A stretch of 64,000 nucleotides of DNA from Symbiodinium natans (GCA_905221605.1 CAJNDS010002068.1:1174251-1238250), one strand, 5' to 3'; positions 50,557-63,200 are shown, counted from the stretch's first letter. Translations and numbers: made by a program. Notes: generated by a model not told the origin, from the letters alone.

Positions 50557-52575
50557 GATCGTCAAGTCTTGTAGCTCCCCTTGCTTGGAAGCTCTTTTGG
50601 CTTTGTCAGTCTACTTAGTATCCCCTAGAAGCCCTTAAATGACCCCCACAGCCCTAAACCCTAAACCCTAAACACGAAACCCTAAACCCTAAACCTTAAG
50701 TGAAAAGGACTTCCAAGTAGGCCCTGCCCCATACACGGGACTTGCTTTCGATTTCTTGGGGCGTCAAAGGCCCTGCAGGGTTTAAGGGCTACGTTCTTAG
50801 GGTTTAGGGTTTCGGGTTTGGGGGGTTAGGAGTTAGGGTTTGGGTTTAGGGTGCGCTATCGCTTCGGATGCTCGTCACAAGGGCTTTCTGCTGCTGTATG
50901 GTGTGTTTTGTCCGGTAGAAGTTCCCAGAAACATTGGGTTCCGGCTGCTGCTCGCTCTAGGGAATCCTATGATTAGCCTCCATATACTTCTGGAAGCATT
51001 ACACATGCATTCGGCGACTCGCATGTGCGAGGATGCGGGTGTCGTTAGACTTGGGGGGGAAGGGGGGGACATCCTAATGCCTCCTAGTATGGGTAGTTAT
51101 ATGGTCCCTTAGTGTGGTCCCTTACCTTCTTTGAAGGGTTCTGAAGTATGGGCCTGGGTTGTGTGGGGTATAAAAATATCTATGTATATATATACACATA
51201 TATATATATGTTTATTTATATAAGGGACCATGTAAGTACCCTAAGACGGCAGGCGTTTCAAGATGCCACTTTCAATGCGATGTTGCAAATTTCGCTTCAG
51301 GCTTCAGGGTAGGGACCCTGAGCCCCACACTGACAGCTGCAGGCGACCCGAAACCCTAAACCCTAAACCCGAAACACTAAACCCTAAACCCTAAACCCTA
51401 AGCCCCACACCTGGAGAGCCCCCCTTTATAAGGGCTTTAAGTGGAAGGCGTCATGTCGCGCGTCCGCAACCTCGCCTTCTTTGGAGGCCCCCTTACCAGG
51501 AAGCCCTTTCGACTTCACAAGTAGGGTTTAGGGTGTAGGGTTTAGGGTTTAGGGTTTAGGGTTTAGCATTGAGGGTTAGTAGTTTGGGTTGTGGGGATCA
51601 CAGAGGGGTTTCCTAGGCACTAAGTAGACTTGCCAAGTCAAGGGGGCTTGCAGGTACGCCTGGCGGTTGCGAGGTTGATGCTTTTGGGGCCTTCGGTGTG
51701 GGGGTTCAGGTCTTAGCGTTTTAGGTTTTTTGTTGGAGTTAAGTTCAAGAGTTTGGGGTTTAGGGTTCCGGGCTACCCTAAGCCTTTAAACCATCAAACC
51801 TAAACCCAGGGTTTAGGAGGTTATTGGGTGTAGGCCGGCTTCCATCGTCCCAAAGGCCTAGGTTTAAGGTTTAGGCCTCAGGGCCAACGGCTCGGCACCC
51901 GAAACCCCAAACCCCCAACCCTAAACCCGAAAACTTGATCTGAATGATGGTACCCCAAGCCCTGAAACAGGAGCGTTGGGTTTTCACCGGAGCGCAAAGT
52001 TACAGAGCCTATTTAGGGGAGTCTTTGTAAGAGAGATGGTACTATACTTGGGGTATAGAGGGGTACCCTTATTCGGGCCTCTCTCTCTCTCCCCCCCCTC
52101 TCTCTCCCTCTCTCTCCTCTCTATCAAAGCCCGAAGCCCTAAACTGAAGCAGGGTTGCGGACATTCTCCGAGCAACATGATCGCACGATGTACCCGAAAC
52201 CCTAAACCCTGCAAACCCTAAAGTCAGACACTGAACTCCACAAGCCGAAGGCCCTTTACCTCCATGCCTCAAGTACAAACTCCACAAGCCCCACCAAAAC
52301 CTACTACGCAGGATTTAGGGCTTTAGTTAAAGGGTCCTTGAGCTTCCCTTGGAGGTTCATGGGTAGTTGTAAGCAGGGATGGGTAGTTGTAAGCAGGGTT
52401 ATAAGTATGGTAACTATACTTACAACCCTATTTGGGGCACTTATACCCCTACTTATAGCCACCCATGAACCTCCATTCCAAGGGTTCCGAGGCGAGATCG
52501 AGTTCGGTTTAGCGTTTAGGGATTGAGTTTAGGGTTTAGGGTTTAGGGCGTAGGGTTTAGGGTTTAGGGTTTAAG
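50557..52575. other. Intron-type region: families M, F, A; few possible exons
   Basis: Family M at 50585-50715 and 51496-51650, family F at 51096-51243 with a TA microsatellite inside, and family A copy 11 at 52348-52485 (CTTGGAGGTTCATGGGTAGT ... CACCCATGAACCTCC). CT-rich 52077-52125. 50845-51060 is open (IASDARHKGFLLLYGVFCPV) and might be an exon. Otherwise no gene. Confidence 0.45.
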
Positions 52576-53300
52576 GGATGTGAGGAACTTCAGGACTTCA
52601 GGCTCTTCCGAAAAGCCTGTGCATCAATACTGGGTAAGGGTAAGGGTTTGGGGGCGTAGGGCATGGGGTTCCTTAAGCTAAATTAAGTTACCACAATATG
52701 GATACATATATATATATATATATAGAGCCGATAGTATTGTAACTCAAGTTCCTTAACACTAGCCCAGCGTAGGCGAACATTAAGGCAGGTCTTCAGAGGG
52801 TTCGAGAGGGCCAACCTAGATGCTCTGGCCCAGGCCATCCAACTACTACCAGCACCACTACCACTACTGCCAGCACCCCAACAACCATCCCAGGCATCCT
52901 AGGGATAGGCGCGACGCCGGGGGTCGGGACTCTCCCTCCAGTTGTGACCCTCCCTCCACCAGAAATTCCGACCATGGCGCCGATCGCGCCGGCGGCACCC
53001 GCGGTCACTGCCGCGCCGCTGCCCACAGCCGCACCCCTGCCCACCGCAGCGCCCTTGGCCCCGGTGACCCTGCCCACCGCAGCGCCCTTGGCCCCAGTGA
53101 CCCTGCCCACTGCAGCGCCCGTGGTCGCGGCAGCGCCCGTGGTCACTGCAGCGCCCTTGGCCCCAGCGACCCTGCCCACAGCGGCGCCCGTGGTCACGGC
53201 AGCGCCCGTGGCCGTGGTGACCCTGCCCACCGCAGCGCCTGTAGCCCCGGCCGTGCCTTTGGCCACCGCAGCACCTCTGGATCTGTCCACGGTTCCTTGA
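52576..53300 (+). CDS. 3' end of a gene: short Cys exon plus Thr/Pro/Ala-rich repeat exon
   Basis: Exon 52576-52633 reads GCEELQDFRLFRKACASIL and ends at a GTAAGG donor. Exon 52789-53300 begins after GGCAG and joins in phase 1 (SILGLQRVREGQ). It continues CSGPGHPTTTSTTTTTASTP, then about nine variable units around LPTAAPLAPVT, ending LDLSTVP and TGA. The Thr/Pro/Ala-rich stretch is typical of an O-glycosylated mucin-like stalk. Lying about 2 kb after the last TSP1 exon on the same strand, it is probably the C-terminus of that surface protein, but the link is inferred. Confidence 0.65.
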
Positions 53301-53672
53301 CTGCTCGGCCTGAAACATAAGAATCATAATAATGAGCATTCCTATTTTTTTATAAATGGAATAATAATAGTTGGTATTATTTGTTATGGTGTTAAGAATA
53401 ATAACAATATACATACTAATACTAATAATAATATGTTTTATAACTATAATTGTAAAAAAGGCAAAGATAGCTTTGGCTTTGTAGGCGCAGGTAGGTACTT
53501 TCATTGGGTACCATGAATGGGCTTCTACACCCCACTGTAACCCCTCCTCCTCTTCATGAGACTCAGCCAGTAAGGCTTCGGTGTACCGGTCTGCAAGCAG
53601 CTAGAATCTGCTAAGGTCCCCCAAAACCCCGAACCCTGCAAGCCCTAAGCCCGATACCGCAACAGCCGCCTG
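53301..53672. other. AT-rich 3' flank
   Basis: 53320-53460 is AT-rich (ATAATAATAG, TTATTATATG) directly after the stop codon, as expected of a 3' UTR or intergenic gap. No telomeric arrays from 53301 to 53930. Confidence 0.5.
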
Positions 53673-53739
53673 CTTGGAGGTCTGGGATGTAGGGAGGGGA
53701 CTGATGCTACAAGCAGGCTAGGTGCCCGTGACCTCCAAG
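53673..53739. mobile_element. Family A element, copy 12, short and diverged
   Basis: CTTGGAGGTCTGGGA ... CCCGTGACCTCCAAG, 67 bp. An exon-like block begins at the base after it. Confidence 0.6.
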
Positions 53740-54468
53740 TACGCCTTTGTACACCCCAGACCCAAAGAGATCATTATTGGCGAACACACGGACTATGAGA
53801 ATGACTGTTCCTGAAGACGTTACTCACTGCAGGTCCTGATGATGAACTAAGAGAAGAACCCGGTAGGATCTTAACAAGGGTATATATTGACAAGACCTTC
53901 ACCCTGTCAAAAGGGATCCTCAGCCCGAACCAGGGGGTTTAGGGTTTAGGGTTTAAGGTTTAAGGTTGAAGGTAATCTCTAAAGACTAGACTCTAAACCC
54001 CAACAAAGAGGTGTTGGGCTCTCCGGCCATGCTCCCACGCAGAACTCGAATTGCGCAAACCATAACCCGCCTAAGGGTTAGGGTTTAGCGTTTTGGGACT
54101 TTGGGCACTTGACTCATGACTTCCGGGTCTCGATTTCAATCTTCAGGGCCCAAGGTCTTTTGTTTTCTTTTCTTTGTTTTTTGGGGGGATGAGTTTCTGG
54201 GTTTAGGGTTTAGGGTTTAGGGTTTTTGAGAACCGGAACCCTACTGGAACCGGAAGTGGCTGATCTCTTTTTGCAGGGCTCTCCGAGTTCAGATCTAGCG
54301 TGCTTCCTAGGCTTGGGCTTAGGGTTTAGGGTTTAGGGCTTTAGGGTTCTAGGGTTTCAAGGTTTCGGGTTTGGGCCGTAACCCTGGTTGCAAGAAGTTA
54401 CTAGGTAGGGCTCTTTCCCTCCAGGTTTGAGAGGAACATTTTTCGTGGTTTCAATCAGGGGCTAACCT
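53740..54468 (+). CDS. Exon-like islands
   Basis: 53740-53814 starts right after family A copy 12 and reads YAFVHPRPKEIIIGEHTDYE then NDCS and TGA. 54010-54080 reads VLGSPAMLPRRTRIAQTITR. 54095-54155 reads DFGHLTHDFRVSISIFRAQG. 54232-54318 reads RTGTLLEPEVADLFLQGSPS. 54425-54468 reads FERNIFRGFNQGLT, followed by family H. Not recognised. Confidence 0.45.
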
Positions 54469-54879
54469 AGTTCATGTTGATGCCCTGTAGTACCCTTTTG
54501 CCCTTTTAGGGTTGGAAGTTCCCTTATCACCTAACCCAAAACCAAGCAGGGGTAGTTGTACTGGGCCCTAAACCCTAAGCTCGAAACCCGAAACTCTTAC
54601 TACAGTATGTTTACTGGGCTACCAAGAATCCCTATAAACCCTAAGCCCAAACCCTAAACCCTAAACCCTAAACCCTAAACCCTAAACTCTAAACCCTAGT
54701 ATAGGGTTCTTGAGGGAGGGTACCTTGGGAACCTTCGGGAGCTCAGGGAGTAGTGGGGAGCATTAGGGAACCTTGGGTTACCCCAAACCTAAATCCCTAA
54801 ACCCTAAACCCTAAATCCCTAAACCCCTAAACTCCTAAACCCTTAAACCCCCCTCCCTTACGAGCCCTGTAACCTAAGG

Positions 54880-57233
54880 CGTCGGCGCCAGCGTCGGTCC
54901 TGCCTGCGTCACCGGTCTCTACGCCGGGATCTCGCGGGTTTAGGGGTTCAGGGTTTTTCAGGGTTTTGGGGTTCGGGTTTTAGGGTTTATGGAGTTATTC
55001 TGGTTTAGGCGGTTGAGGGGTTTTAGGGTATAGTGTTTCAGGGTTTAGGGAGTGTTAGAGTGTCAGGGTTGAGGGTTGAGGGTTTTAGGGTTTAGGGTTA
55101 GCGAGTAGTAGGGTTTTCTCGATCACCTACCCCCCCCCCCCCCACCCCTTGCCTTAAAGGACAGTATAAAGGTATAAGAGTCACTTGAGCGTCGTAGGGT
55201 CCACTTTGTTGCAGCCTGGGCAGCTCCCGAATCAACTCCTCCATACGCCCGAAGCTCCTCATCCTGCGACACCCCAAGGTCCTTAACCCAAGCAACTTTA
55301 AACCCTACCTGAGACTCCTTACCTCACGAATTTAGGGACAGTTGCGCTACCTTAAACTGTAGGGAAATAGAGTCCCAGGTAAGCCCTTAGCCCTTCAGCC
55401 CTTAAACACGACCCCTTAAATCCTAAAACCCCAAGCCCCTAAACCCCAAACCCAAACCCCTAAACCCTCAACCCCTGAAACCCCCTAAAGCCCTAAACCC
55501 ATAAACCCCTAAACCCTAAACCAACCTTTTGTTCTCTTCGTCTCCACGCCAGGCTCCTGGGCCAGGACTTGGGGGGATAACTGCCGGAGTTGACCATACT
55601 CTAAGTGTAGTTAAATGGTTGTGGTTCAGGGTTTAGGGTTTAGGGTTTAGGGTTTAGGGTTTAGGGTTTAGGGTTTAGGGTTTAGGGTTTAGGGTTTAGG
55701 GTATAGACGTAGGGTTTAGGGTTTAGAGTAGCGACATGGGTATGTAAGGGGTACAAAAAGGGGTCCCCATGTAAGGGCCTACATGAAGGGACCATGCAAA
55801 CATACCCTTAGGCAGACAGTTTCTTCAGGAACTTTCGGATGAACCCCTACAAGGAGCACTGAATTTTCTTCCCCTATAAAACCTATACATATATATATAT
55901 ATGTGCATGTACATATATATGTATATATATATATATATGTATCCACCTTATACAGTCCATACACACCCAAGTAACTAATACGCCCCTACATTACCCCTAA
56001 GGTCCCTTATAAGGGTCCCTGCTTTAGTCCCTTGAGTTTCTCCATCATCGGGAACTGGGCCGTGCACCCCAACACCCTAAACCCGACAAGTCTCGGGGGT
56101 TTCGGGCTTAGGGCTGCTTAGGGTTTAGGGTTTGGGGTTTCGGGCTAGGGCTTCGGGGCATTAGGCCACTACACCTGCAAAGCCTAAATCCCCAAGACGT
56201 CGGTTCCGATGCTCGCAACCCCCCGAGGCCTCACTTGGAGGTTCATGGGTACTTATAACCGCAATTTCAACCGTACTTGCAAGACCCCTAAGCCCCCTAA
56301 GTAGGCCATAAGTAGACTTTTATGTACCCATGAACCTCCAAGTAGGGCTGGTAGGGTTTAGGGTTTGGGGTAGGTTTTGGAGTTTGGGGTTAAACGCTTG
56401 GGTTGTATGGGTTAGGACTGGGGATGAACCCGCAGGAAGCTAGTGCCAACATGACCGACCTGCTGGGACGTTTCGAGGCACTGAAGAAGCAAAGGCACGA
56501 CAAAAGGGTCGCGCTTCAGGGTTTAGGGTTTAGGGTTTAGGGTTTAGGGTTTAGGGTTTAGGGTTTATTCAGGGCTCACCCCCCACCCCGCACCCCCCAC
56601 CCAGCCCTTCCCACTCAGCCCACCCAGCCACCCACCCATCCCAACCCCACCCCCGCTTTCAGTTTTTCCGGGTGGGAGGGTGGGGGGGGGGGGGTGTAAT
56701 GTAAGACCTCTAGGCTTGAGAAAGAAATCATGAGGTCAGGCTCTGGAGTAGATCAAGTGAAGTTGGCGACGCCATCTAGGGGTGACTGAGGCGTTAGCGG
56801 ACCTGTACTATTTTGGATCGCTGTTAAGTAGGGTTTAGGATGCAGGGCTGTTACGGCTTCTGGTTTTTGAGGGTTGTTAGGGTTATGGCTTAACAGATAC
56901 TGAGCCCAAGCTCGGCCCCTAAACCCTAAAGCCAACGTCTGTAAAGTGGACGGTGCCTGGACACTGTGCCATCTTCCGAGGCTCCTTAATGCAAGCCAAC
57001 CGCAACCTGCGCCTGCGCACCTCAACGAAGTGGGGCTAGCTGGCAGCCAAGGCCAAGGAAGCTGCGCATTCTCCGCCAATGCCCCGTCACTGGAACCACC
57101 GGAAAGAACCCTAAACCCTAAACCCTAAACCCTAAACCCTAAACCGCCTCTTCGGTAGCAGCCTGTGTCCCCGATCCTGGAGGCCGCCTCTTCCGGAGCG
57201 GCCGTTACCCCGATCCCGACGAACACTCCTTAA
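54880..57233 (+). CDS. Exon cluster ending in a TAA stop
   Basis: 54878-54940 reads KASAPASVLPASPVSTPGSR. 55551-55616 reads APGPGLGGITAGVDHTLSV. 56433-56519 follows CCCGCAG and reads EASANMTDLLGRFEALKKQR. 56943-57107 reads VCKVDGAWTLCHLPRLLNAS then HLNEVGLAGSQGQGSCAFSA. 57160-57233 reads QPVSPILEAASSGAAVTPIP then TNTP and TAA. A minus-strand frame at 55200-55280 (GVSQDEELRAYGGVDSGAAQ) competes in that stretch. Product unknown. Confidence 0.45.
55629..55700. repeat. TTTAGGG array
   Basis: About ten units, followed by family F remnants (55735-55805) and a TA-rich stretch (55888-55938). Confidence 0.9.
56234..56342. mobile_element. Family A element, copy 13
   Basis: CTTGGAGGTTCATGGGTACT and its complement, 109 bp. 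Confidence 0.85.
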
Positions 57234-57715
57234 TCGGGACCATATCCCCGATGATAAGCCCTATTGCAGACTGCTAGCATAAGGGGGAACATCCGAAACG
57301 AAACCCCCAAGCCTCCCTGTACCCTACAAGCCATTGCGCAAAACCCTAAACCCTAAACCCTAAACCCTAAACCCTGTAAGGACGGCTCCCCAACCCCATT
57401 GAGGGTTTGAGTTTAGGGTTTCGGGTTTGGGGTTTAGGAACTAGGGTTTAGGGTTTAGGGAGTTCGTGTACCCTGCACCCTAAACCATAAACTTTGAGCC
57501 CTCAACCCTAAACCTCCCATACCTATATCCAAGAGTATCCCGAAAGTGTAGTTTTTCATGGAGGAATTACACTCCTTTTGCGAGCTGTGCATACTATCGC
57601 TTTACCCTTGACTGTGGCTCAAGTTGCCGATAAAAAGAGGCGTACTTAACGGTTTATATGTTCCCTCATGTGCTGACCTGAAAACTTCAGGTTATCAGCC
57701 GTAGAGTCTCACACG

Positions 57716-58060
57716 ATGGCTCTGCAGCTGCAAGATGGGACCATTGATCCCAATGCGCAACATGATCAGACTGCAACAACCAACTACCAACAGTTCAACC
57801 AGTACCGGGTACAGCAGCAGCTGATCATCGTGCAACAAAACGAGGATGCAGAGCGAGTTCGTATCGAAGCCGAACGCAGACATGCGGAAATCCTGGACAT
57901 GGCTACAAGACAGGCCCGTGCAGAAATGGGAGAGCTCGAGCAACACGCTGATGCCCAACATCGCGCACGGATTGAAGTCATCAGTGACCGCATGGACTTT
58001 GTGGTTCGTGAGCTACAACAGCAACTACTGGAGATCTACTCCTGTTTCGCAGGCCCCTAA
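57716..58060 (+). CDS. gag: Copia Gag N-terminal coiled-coil frame
   Basis: ATG at 57716 (MALQLQDGTIDPNAQHDQTA) opens a 114-codon frame rich in Gln, Glu and Arg (RIEAERRHAEILDMATRQAR), predicted helical or coiled coil. It stops at 58060. The next Gag frame overlaps it in the +1 register and continues from about 58027 (TPVSQAPNEVHEAIAKALKD). Either ribosomal frameshifting, a small intron or a mutation links the two. Confidence 0.6.
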   Translation: MALQLQDGTIDPNAQHDQTATTNYQQFNQYRVQQQLIIVQQNEDAERVRIEAERRHAEILDMATRQARAEMGELEQHADAQHRARIEVISDRMDFVVRELQQQLLEIYSCFAGP

Positions 58061-60290
58061 TGAAGTGCATGAAGCGATTGCAAAAGCGCTCAAGGACTTT
58101 GCTACCAAGGATGAGACGAAACCTAAGACTAAGGAAGCCGAGACAGTGAAACTTCCGGATTTTCCCTCAGCGGAGACGTACAGATCGTGGAAGACGGCAG
58201 TGCGTGAGGCTGTTCGAGCAGCATCTGATCACCCTGATGAAGCATTTGCGTGGATTCAGCAGGTGTACGCAAAGGGTGCCTCACTAGATAGCCTCAACGA
58301 TGTAGGGAAATTCCTCACGCTAGACACCAAAATCCTTGCAGCATTGTCTAGGGTAGCGAAGGGCGAGCTTGCGAGACAAATACTCAACTACAAGGAGACG
58401 GAGGCCACCTGTGGTAGAGCAGTGAGAGGTAGGCAAGTGCTGTTAATGTTTGAAGCCTACTTTAAAACCAACGAAGAAGTTGGCTCCCTCTACTCGGTCG
58501 AAGACCTCTTGAAAGTGGCACTGATCAATGATGACCTCGCTACCTTCGTGCATAACTGGGATTCAGTGATTGCTGGACTGTCGCATCCTCCAGACGAAAC
58601 CACTTTGCGAGACATATTCCTTCGTGAGCTTCGCAAGTCCCATCGTTTGAAGTATGATCTCGACATTTACGATCGGGCTCGTGAGGGGACCCCTGAGCAC
58701 ACCTACAAGTTCCTCATGGAAAGCATCAAGAATCTCCTCACACGAGAACGAATTAGGAAGAACAGGGACAAGATTGCTAAGGCACATGGCGCAAAGTATG
58801 GTGCACCTGCCCCTCCTACCCCTGCGAAGCCGTCGGCGCCCGCCCCCTCGGAGCGACGACAGCCATCCAGAGGACGTCAGGGTAGGCAGGTTTGCATGTT
58901 GTTTCAGAAGGGTAAGTGTAAGTTTGGGGAGCGTTGCAAGTATGAACACACGAAAGACCCCAAAGCATCCTCAAGGGAGAGATCTCCCAACCGGCCTAAG
59001 TCAGGTTCTCGCGAGAGAGAGAAGAGCAACAGCAAAGATACCTCCAATATCCCATGCGTATTTTATGCCAAGGGTACTTGCAGGAATGGGGACAAATGCA
59101 AGTTCTTGCACAAGGACAAGTCCGCATCGCCCTCTGTCCCGGCCAAGGCTAAGGCACGTGCACCCTCCCCGGCTAAGCGAAGGCCGAGCCGGAAGAAGAG
59201 GACAGAAGCTAAAGCAGCTGCCTGTTGCGTGTACGCCTTAGCCGCCCGAAAGGGTGAGCCGGATGGTAGGCATGCAGACACATGGCGTCTTGATGAGAAG
59301 TCACTCACGCTGTCTAGGGAACATGTTGTTCTGAGAAACAACTATTTTATTCCCCAAAGCTGCCCCGTTCCAGCATGGAGAATCAAGTCTGTTGCGAGCA
59401 TCACCATGAAGCTGAAAACCGGCGAAGAGCGAACGTTACAGTACAATTGGAAAACGTGCGACAAGCAAGCACCTCTGCCCAATTGGACGGGCGTTACGAG
59501 TTTCAAGCTGAAGCCTAAAGACATGAGTGTGTGTTTTGAAAGGCACCCTGAGATATACCCAGTTGAAAGCGTCGGAGATGGTTGGAAATTTGTTCCCCAT
59601 AAGCGCAAATGTGTGGCAAGGTTCAAAACCAATGCTGATTGCCCTATGTCCGACCCTGGTGATCTTCAGTGTGCAGTCATCAACGCACAAAATCTTGAGG
59701 CCTCAGTGTACTCGGAACTCCATGGTGAAAAGACAAAATGCAAGCATCGCTGCTGCAAGCCTGATTTCGCTTGTCGGCATTGTGCAGCAGGAAACATAAT
59801 GTCAGGAACTGCCGCTCCAGCGCGCAAGGAACTTCAGAGCTTGGACATCATTGCCGATACGGGAAGTGAAGAGGACCTTATCAGCTCTTCGGACTTGAGA
59901 AAGTGTTTCGAAGGAGTCGGTAGAAAAGTCGACGCAACGCCAGTCAACCTTCACACGGCCAATGGCATCGTGGAGGCATCGTCCAGGACAGAAGTCGAGG
60001 TTCCGTCAATGAATGGCAGCCTGGAATTCGTGGAACTCCCGGATACCCCACCGGTTTGCTCTGTGGGAAAGAAGTGCATGCAGCAAGGGTACGGTTTTTA
60101 CTGGCCTCCAGGGCAAGTTCCGTACTTCGTGAAGCCCGATGGCCAGAAGCTCACTTGCACGCTACGGGGGAATGTTCCAGTGTTCAGCAGTATTGGGAAT
60201 GATTCCGGACACCCAGCTGCTGTAGCGCATCGCGATGAAGGTGAACGTATGGCGCCTACCTGCTCCTTGCAGCAGGATTTTCACGCATAA
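58027..60290 (+). CDS. gag: Copia Gag and aspartic protease frame with two CCCH zinc fingers
   Basis: About 750 codons in one frame. An early helical capsid-like region (DFPSAETYRSWKTAVREAVR) is followed by two C-x7-C-x5-C-x3-H fingers at about 58893-58949 and 59055-59111, replacing the usual CCHC knuckle. A Lys/Arg/Ser-rich linker follows, then a Cys/His-rich patch (HRCCKPDFACRHC, about 59745). The protease signature IADTGSEEDLIS lies at about 59850. The frame stops at TAA 60290. The downstream pol frame is open from about 60245 in the -1 register, giving a 45-nt overlap. Confidence 0.8.
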
Positions 60291-63200
60291 GCTGCCCGAA
60301 AGGGCATGCCGCAGCAGCCGGACCACTTCCAGGAGCTCCAGACGGTGTAGTCCCGGTACCTGCGGCGGACGAGGGAGATCATCCACCATGGCTGGCAGAG
60401 ATCCTAACCAAGGATCCCCCTCTTGAAGGCATGAAGAAAGAGCAACTGTTGAAGGCTGGATGGGTTACTGTGAATGGTGATCCCCACGTCAAGGTTGCCC
60501 ATAACCCAAAGACCTTCAGAACACCTGCACCTCGCTACCCCAAGTATCGAATTCGTTCCACCTGGGGATACAAAGATGGCGAGTGGAAGCAGCTGGAGAA
60601 CAAGGTCAACATGGACGAGCTCGACGCCGTCTACGGGAAGGTACCTGAGGGTACCGACATGACCATCACTGTCTTTACCATGCCCGATGGCGGTGAAGAT
60701 GTGCCCGATAGCGACGTTGAGGCCCACATTCCAAAGTCGAAGAAGGACGAGGCGTCTCTAAGAGCTGAAGCGGAATCCGTGCAGCATCTTTTGAGTCATC
60801 GTCCAAAGAACCCTTTCTGTCCGGTATGTCAACGAGCCAAAATGTATGCTCCGCATGCCAGAAGAAAGGGAGGTTCTAGCACTGTGCACAGCAAGGGGTT
60901 CGGTGACCACATCACCATCGACCACATCATCACGAAGGACGCCAAGGACTACGGATTCGAAGGACAAACTGTAGCGCATGTTGTGAAGGATGTCTTTACG
61001 AAGTTCCGTTATGTTTACCCGGCCGACAACAAAAGTGGTGAGCAGTGTTACGAAGATTTACTGCACTTTTTCGAGGTCGATGACAATGTTAAGGTTGTTT
61101 ACTCTGACAACGCTCATGAGTTCGACTACGCGGTTAAGCAACTCCAAGCTAGGCACAATACATCCAGGGAGTATGTGGATCAGAACAAAGCAGTGATCGA
61201 GCGTGAAATACGAACGATCTTGGAAGGTACGCGTGCCAATTTGGTACAATCTGGTTTACCTGATCAGTTCTGGCCACTTGCATCCCCACATCACGCTATT
61301 TCTTTGAACGTTAGTAAACGTCTTGACAACGGTTTAGTGCCATGGAATCAAAGGTTCGGGAGCGACTTCCAAGGGGTCCTTGTTCCCTTTGGGGCTAAGA
61401 TTTTGTACTGGGCCGACCCCAAGCAGAAGCAGCCCAAAAGGTCAAAGTTTGCGGGGACGGGTATTGAAGGAATTTTCCTCGGGTATCATATCCAGCCTGG
61501 CTTCGTCTTCAAGGAAGAGTACTTAGTTGCTCCTTTGCAGGGAATCAACGAGGCCATCGAGAATGACGCCTTCAGGACTTTCAGGGCCAAAAGGCTTGAA
61601 CTCCTGGAAGGGAAGTTCCAGTTCCCATTGTCACAGGATCTTGAAGCTCTGGGAAACCAGAAGCCGCCCGAACTCGATGATCAACATCACAACGCCGTTG
61701 AAGAAAGAAACCCGCATCAAGAAGAAGAAGAAGATTTCGAAGGGGGAGTGGGACCGCTCGATGAAGGAGATCGGCCATTAGGGGGGTCAGCAAGGGACGA
61801 CATTGTCTATCCTGCACGATATGATCCTCTAGATGATGTACCCTTCTCAGTCCGAGAGAGACTGGCACCTGCAACTCCATCGTTCAAAACAAAAGACGGA
61901 ATCGGCATTCCGTATGGCTATCGCTGGGATGGGGAGAGACTGATCAAGCAAAAAGGCCTTTCCTCGCTTCCGGGCGTTCAAGCTAAAGTATGGAGCAAGC
62001 TGACCGTCGAAGAAAAGCACAAAGCGCTTGCAGAACATCAAGCTTCAAAGCAAGCCAAGGTCGACGAGGACTACAACCAGGCGATAAAGCACGTTCCAGC
62101 AATGCCGGTGTTGTATGGGAAACCCGAAGACCACCGAAAGAAAATGTGTTCCCTCTACGAGTCTAAGCTCCTGGAGATTGCCCAGGACATGTACGCGGTC
62201 GTGGCCAAGATCCTGTCTGCGAAGGAGATTGAATCCAGTCCCGAAGCGCAGGCTGCCCTCGACAAAGAGTGGAAGAAGCTTGTTGATAAGGGTTGTTGGG
62301 TAGAGAAACGAGTGAGAGAGTACGACTCCGTTGCGGCAGAAGCACGAAAAACCAATGAGAAAGTGCACTTCGGGAAGATCTTCGAAATCGGGACTCTAAA
62401 AGGTTCTGAGTTGAAGGAGAACGACCCGAACCGCCGTTACAAGGGTCGGTCAGTGTTTCAGGGCAACAAGGTCTTGGATGAGAACTCTGATCATGCTCTC
62501 TTCGCAGAGATGTCGAGCAGTCCTGCTTCTATGGAGGCGGGCAAAATATTGGATGTCTTTGGATCTCAGCCCGGCTTCTCGATTCAGCAAGCGGATGCAC
62601 GACAGGCGTATACGCAGGCTCTCTTCACTGGGGTTGAAACTTGGGTAAGGCTCCCTCGCAATAGATGGCCAAAAGGCTGGAGGTCTATGAAGGACCCGGT
62701 CGTTCCCCTGAAGTTGGCTCTTTATGGGCACCCAGATTCAGGGGGGATATGGGAACGTCATTGCGAGACTGAGCTCAAGAAGGTGGGATTCGAGCCTGTG
62801 CTCACTGACATCTGGAAGAGCGTGTTCTACAACGCCGATTTGGAGCTCTTAATGGTTATTTATGTTGACGACTTTAAACTCGCTGGACCCACGAAGAACA
62901 TCCAGAAAGGCTGGGAATCTATTGCAACAGTAATAGACATGGATCCCGCTGAGGTGATTGGACGTTACTTCGGATGTCAACACATCGAGGAAAAGAACGT
63001 CACGCTTTCCAAAGAGCACCACCCTTTTCACTATGTCTTCGAACCCGAAAATGAAACTGCAGCCCCAGCTAAGATTGCTGAGGACAGGTGGGACGTAATC
63101 CCGGAAGTCATGCTTGCAGTTCGGCACCATAGCTATCCCAGAAAGAGGTTGTATATGCCCACTGAAGAAGATGTTCAGATGTTCCCTACGATTGGACCTC

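Noticed and set aside
52793-53504. Minus-strand Ala/Gly-rich and Arg/Gly-rich frames
   Set aside because: They lie opposite the Thr/Pro/Ala-rich exon, which has a clean in-frame splice and stop on the + strand.
57615-57623. TGGCTCAAG as a relic of the dinoflagellate spliced leader
   Set aside because: Only nine bases match; the CCGTAGCCATTT part is absent upstream, so chance is more likely.
57549-57689. Firm annotation of a 5' LTR
   Set aside because: Only a CA end and a primer-site-like stretch are visible; without the 3' LTR the borders cannot be set.
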